64,000 nt of DNA from Salinibaculum rarum (GTDB lineage Archaea > Halobacteriota > Halobacteria > Halobacteriales > Haloarculaceae): the NCBI RefSeq assembly GCF_030505615.1, contig NZ_CP129992.1, positions 930,001-994,000 of the forward strand, in the 5' to 3' direction. Below the pieces are notes generated by a model. It was not told the DNA's origin, ran no database searches, and saw only the letters and a program-made list of their open reading frames with translations. Shown piece after piece: positions 61,653 through 64,000 of the stretch. Each line of letters starts with the position of its first letter. Within the stretch, counting starts at the first letter, position 1. The position numbers and the translations under genes are program-made.

Positions 61653-62816
61653 TCAGTCGACGTAGTCGATGTCTTCGCCGAGTTGCTGGGCCGCCTTCTC
61701 TCGTTCGGCCTCGCTTTTCCCGTAAATCTGGGGGCTCTCGACGCCGGTGACGACGATCATCGTCTCCATCTTGCCCTCGAAATCCTGGTTGATCGATGCG
61801 CCCCAGATGATGCGTGCATCGGGGTCGATGCGGTCGTAAATCTCCTCGACGACGCCTTCTGCCTCCTCGATGCTCATGTCCGCCCCGCCGACGACGTTGA
61901 CCAGCGCGGAGTTTGCACCGTCGAACTCAACGTCCAGCAGGGGCGAGCGAAGCGCCGAGCGAATCGAGTCCTGGGCCTTGTTCTCCGAGTCGGACTCGCC
62001 GAGGCCGATCATCGCGACGCCGCCGTTTTCCATGATAGTGCGAACGTCGGCAAAGTCGACGTTGACCAGACCGGGCTTGGTAATCAGTTCGGTCATCCCC
62101 TTGACCGAGCGCATCAGCACCCGGTCACAGATTTTGAAGGCGTCCTGCAGCGGCATCGACGGCGCGTAATCGAGCAGGCGGTCGTTCGGGACGACGATGA
62201 CGGTGTCACTTACCGCGCGGAGCCGTTCGAGACCGGCGTCGGCGTTCGCTCGCCGGCGCTCACCCTCCGCGGTAAAGGGAATCGTGACGATAGAAATCGT
62301 GAGCGCACCGGAATCCTGTGCGGCCTGTGCGACGACTGGCGCGGCACCGGTCCCGGTCCCGCCGCCGAGGCCGGCCGTGACAAAGACCATATCGGAGCCG
62401 TCGATGGACTGCTGGATGTCCTCGATGTTCTCCTGGGCCGCCTCCTCGCCGATTTTCGGCACCGAGCCGGCCCCCCGGCCGTTGGTGCGCTTCTTGCCGA
62501 TGAGAATCTTCGTGTCGGCCTTGACTTCGTCGGCGAGGTGCTGGGCGTCGGTGTTTGCCGCGACCAGTTTCGCGCCGTGGATTCCCTCCTCGGTCATCCG
62601 GGTGACGGTGTTGCCGCCGGCGCCCCCACAGCCGACGACGGTGATTTTCGTTTCGAGGTCCTCGACGACCGACGCCAGTTCCTCGTCTGTCATCTCCCCC
62701 GAGGTCGACGGATTGTCCGCTGACGGCGTCCCCTCGCTCTCTGTCTCGGCGTCGGCGGCCGATTCCTCCCGTTCCTCCTCGGCCTCGTCGATTGCGTCGT
62801 CGATAATCGAGTCCAT
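61653..62816 (-). CDS. ftsZ1: FtsZ1 cell-division protein
   Basis: The 387-residue protein has an acidic N-terminal extension (1-55), the tubulin signature [33 protein letters not shown] and the T7 loop. It is FtsZ1-like by synteny with secE and spt5, as in Haloferax. AGGAGG is 8 bp upstream of the ATG, an uncommon clear Shine-Dalgarno in this window; a TATA candidate (CCTATTAGG) is also nearby, so leader length is uncertain. It polymerises into a division scaffold. Confidence 0.93.
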   Translation of the reverse strand: MDSIIDDAIDEAEEEREESAADAETESEGTPSADNPSTSGEMTDEELASVVEDLETKITVVGCGGAGGNTVTRMTEEGIHGAKLVAANTDAQHLADEVKADTKILIGKKRTNGRGAGSVPKIGEEAAQENIEDIQQSIDGSDMVFVTAGLGGGTGTGAAPVVAQAAQDSGALTISIVTIPFTAEGERRRANADAGLERLRAVSDTVIVVPNDRLLDYAPSMPLQDAFKICDRVLMRSVKGMTELITKPGLVNVDFADVRTIMENGGVAMIGLGESDSENKAQDSIRSALRSPLLDVEFDGANSALVNVVGGADMSIEEAEGVVEEIYDRIDPDARIIWGASINQDFEGKMETMIVVTGVESPQIYGKSEAEREKAAQQLGEDIDYVD

Positions 62817-62824
62817 ATTTAAAT

Positions 62825-62830
62825 CCTCCT
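62825..62830 (-). promoter_or_regulatory. Shine-Dalgarno of ftsZ1
   Basis: AGGAGG on the minus strand, 8 nt from the ATG at 62816, complements the 16S rRNA 3' end. Most other starts in the window lack one. Confidence 0.6.
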
Positions 62831-62929
62831 TTACAGACGGACCCTAATAGGTTTTCCCCTGTGTCTGACGCACGGCTGACGCATCTCTCTTGCCGTCTTC
62901 CCTATCTCCACTCGAAATTGCGGCCCGTC

Positions 62930-64000
62930 TCACTCCAGTCGAAACCGTCGTTCACGCGAGTCGCTGACTGCCTCGGGTGGGATGGTTTCGCCGTCGACCT
63001 CGACGGACTGGCCACTGGAGAGTTTGCCGAACTTCGGCCCCTCGGGAACTCCCAGCGTCCGTGCCTTCTCGGCGGAAAATGCCCGCTCGCGGGCGACGAG
63101 TTCCCCGTTTTCGCGCTCGACGCTGTCGTAGCGCTGCTCGAGGACTGCCCTCAGTCCGTCGACCACATCTTCGCGGTCAGTTTCGTCGGCGAGGACGACG
63201 GGGTTCGTCGGGCGGGTGCCACCCTGGTCGGTGCCGAAGGCCAGCGCCTGCGCTTCGAGCAACTCGTAGGTCGCCTCCCGGTCGATGCCGCGCGCTTCGT
63301 CGAGCAGTTCCGGGGGCAGGTCGATGACCACGAAGTCGCCGTCGTAGCCGGTCGCAGCCTCACCGAAGCGAAGGCCGTCGGCGACGGTCGCAACTGCCGT
63401 TTCGACGCGGTCGACAAGCCCAAGCGGGACGCCGTCGGTCTCGCGGACCCACGTCTCGCCGACGACGCGGCCGCCGGCGCGCTCGACGGCCGCTGTCACG
63501 TCCGGCCGGTCGCCGTCGACCAGCGCGTAGGCGGCGCGACTCTCCTCGAAGGCCGCCGACAGCACTGCTTGACTGGTTGCGCTCTCGAGGTCGCCTATCG
63601 CGTCGAGGCCCCAGTCGGCGGCGATGTGGCCGACCGCCCAGTCGGTCTCCCTGACCACCCGCTCGAACCGGGGGGCGTAGTGGCCCCCACCGATGCCGAG
63701 GAGATGTCGGCGGTGGGCATCGCCGCCACCGTTCTCGGGGTCGCGGTCCGGCGAGACGCCGCGACAGTCCAGAATCGCCTGCGCCGCTGCGCGGGCGGCG
63801 TCTGGGTCGTCCCACTCGGCCTGACTGGACCCCACTTCGACGAACATCGACGGCGCGCCCACGTCCGTCGGGCCGTGGTGGGTTCCTTCCATGCCAACGT
63901 CGTAGCCCTCCGGCGCGTGCGTTTCGAGCGCGTCGAGGACGTGCGCGTGTGCGTTCGGGCAAGCGCGGGCGACGGCGTTGTCCTCGCCGCCGTGGTCGGC
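62930..64000 (-). CDS. dtdA: D-aminoacyl-tRNA deacylase, archaeal DTD2 type (5' truncated by window edge)
   Basis: The frame stays open to base 64000 upstream of the ATG at 63892, and the extra 36 codons look genuine (ACPNAHAHVLDALETHAPEGYDVGM). The real start is therefore outside the window. MEGTHHGPTDVGAPSMFVEVGSSQ and LLGIGGGHYAPRFERVV are signatures of DTD2/GEK1, an enzyme that removes D-amino acids mischarged on tRNA. The C-terminal ~90 residues (about 255-320 from 63892) are an acidic extension. Confidence 0.9.
   Translation of the reverse strand, partial: ADHGGEDNAVARACPNAHAHVLDALETHAPEGYDVGMEGTHHGPTDVGAPSMFVEVGSSQAEWDDPDAARAAAQAILDCRGVSPDRDPENGGGDAHRRHLLGIGGGHYAPRFERVVRETDWAVGHIAADWGLDAIGDLESATSQAVLSAAFEESRAAYALVDGDRPDVTAAVERAGGRVVGETWVRETDGVPLGLVDRVETAVATVADGLRFGEAATGYDGDFVVIDLPPELLDEARGIDREATYELLEAQALAFGTDQGGTRPTNPVVLADETDREDVVDGLRAVLEQRYDSVERENGELVARERAFSAEKARTLGVPEGPKFGKLSSGQSVEVDGETIPPEAVSDSRERRFRLE

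Noticed and set aside
1-64000. Transposase, integrase, att site or prophage
   Set aside because: No matching proteins or terminal repeats seen in the window.

Overview
The window is chromosomal DNA of a haloarchaeon (class Halobacteria; genus not determined). The evidence is GC-rich coding sequence, very acidic predicted proteins, many starts lying 26-31 bp downstream of a TATA-like box with no room for a leader, Tat-exported halocyanin and Rieske proteins, a PGF-CTERM surface protein, and archaeal housekeeping genes (ABCE1, Sec61beta, SecE, Spt5, FtsZ, XPB/Bax1, archaemetzincin, DTD2). No rRNA, tRNA, CRISPR array, transposase or prophage gene was found. This is core chromosome with small accessory modules.

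Layout. 1-3295: end of a DabB/DabA inorganic-carbon uptake locus. 3466-8391: an M20 peptidase, then a divergent surface-protein/regulator module. In it a membrane-bound winged-helix protein faces an operon for an acidic exported protein and a PGF-CTERM protein whose outer domain is paralogous to the regulator's. The shared promoter region carries a ~10-bp-phased TTGCA array. 8401-19035: Ni/Co-type transporter, PIN-ATPase-KH protein, small regulator, EMC6-like protein and ABCE1, CBS protein, orphan ArlH-like ATPase, archaemetzincin, UPF0146, HAD hydrolase and F420H2:NADP reductase. 19036-19530: a gene-free stretch rich in hairpins. 19531-27499: thioredoxin, Sec61beta, FAU-1, an SDR, a KaiC-like protein with a degenerate P-loop, UvrA, and a PIN/RHH toxin-antitoxin pair with a palindromic operator. 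27553-33700: membrane proteins, a beta-propeller, a PAC2 proteasome chaperone and an RNA m5C methyltransferase with a companion domain protein.

33764-35918: divergent sulfur-transfer cluster (two half-size YeeE channels, TusA, DsrE). 35962-43567: hybrid histidine kinase, then Bax1 and XPB flanking a six-TM chemotaxis transducer. 43657-48764: a complete b6f-like complex (Rieske, split cytochrome b, halocyanin, small membrane subunits) with no cytochrome c1 or f. 48807-58719: AN1-rhomboid protease, endonuclease V, an SDR, Get3/ArsA ATPase, zinc ribbon, XPD-type helicase, aminotransferase, PncC, YdjM-like protein, PHP protein and a zinc-finger protein. 58810-60720: soluble PAS transducer plus a small coiled-coil protein. 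60775-64000: ftsZ-secE-spt5 operon, then a D-aminoacyl-tRNA deacylase cut by the window edge.

Three small genes missing from a simple long-ORF view were recovered by reading: SecE (61395-61568), a zinc-ribbon protein (52514-52669) and Sec61beta (19904-20062). Family names come from recognised motifs only. No database search was run.
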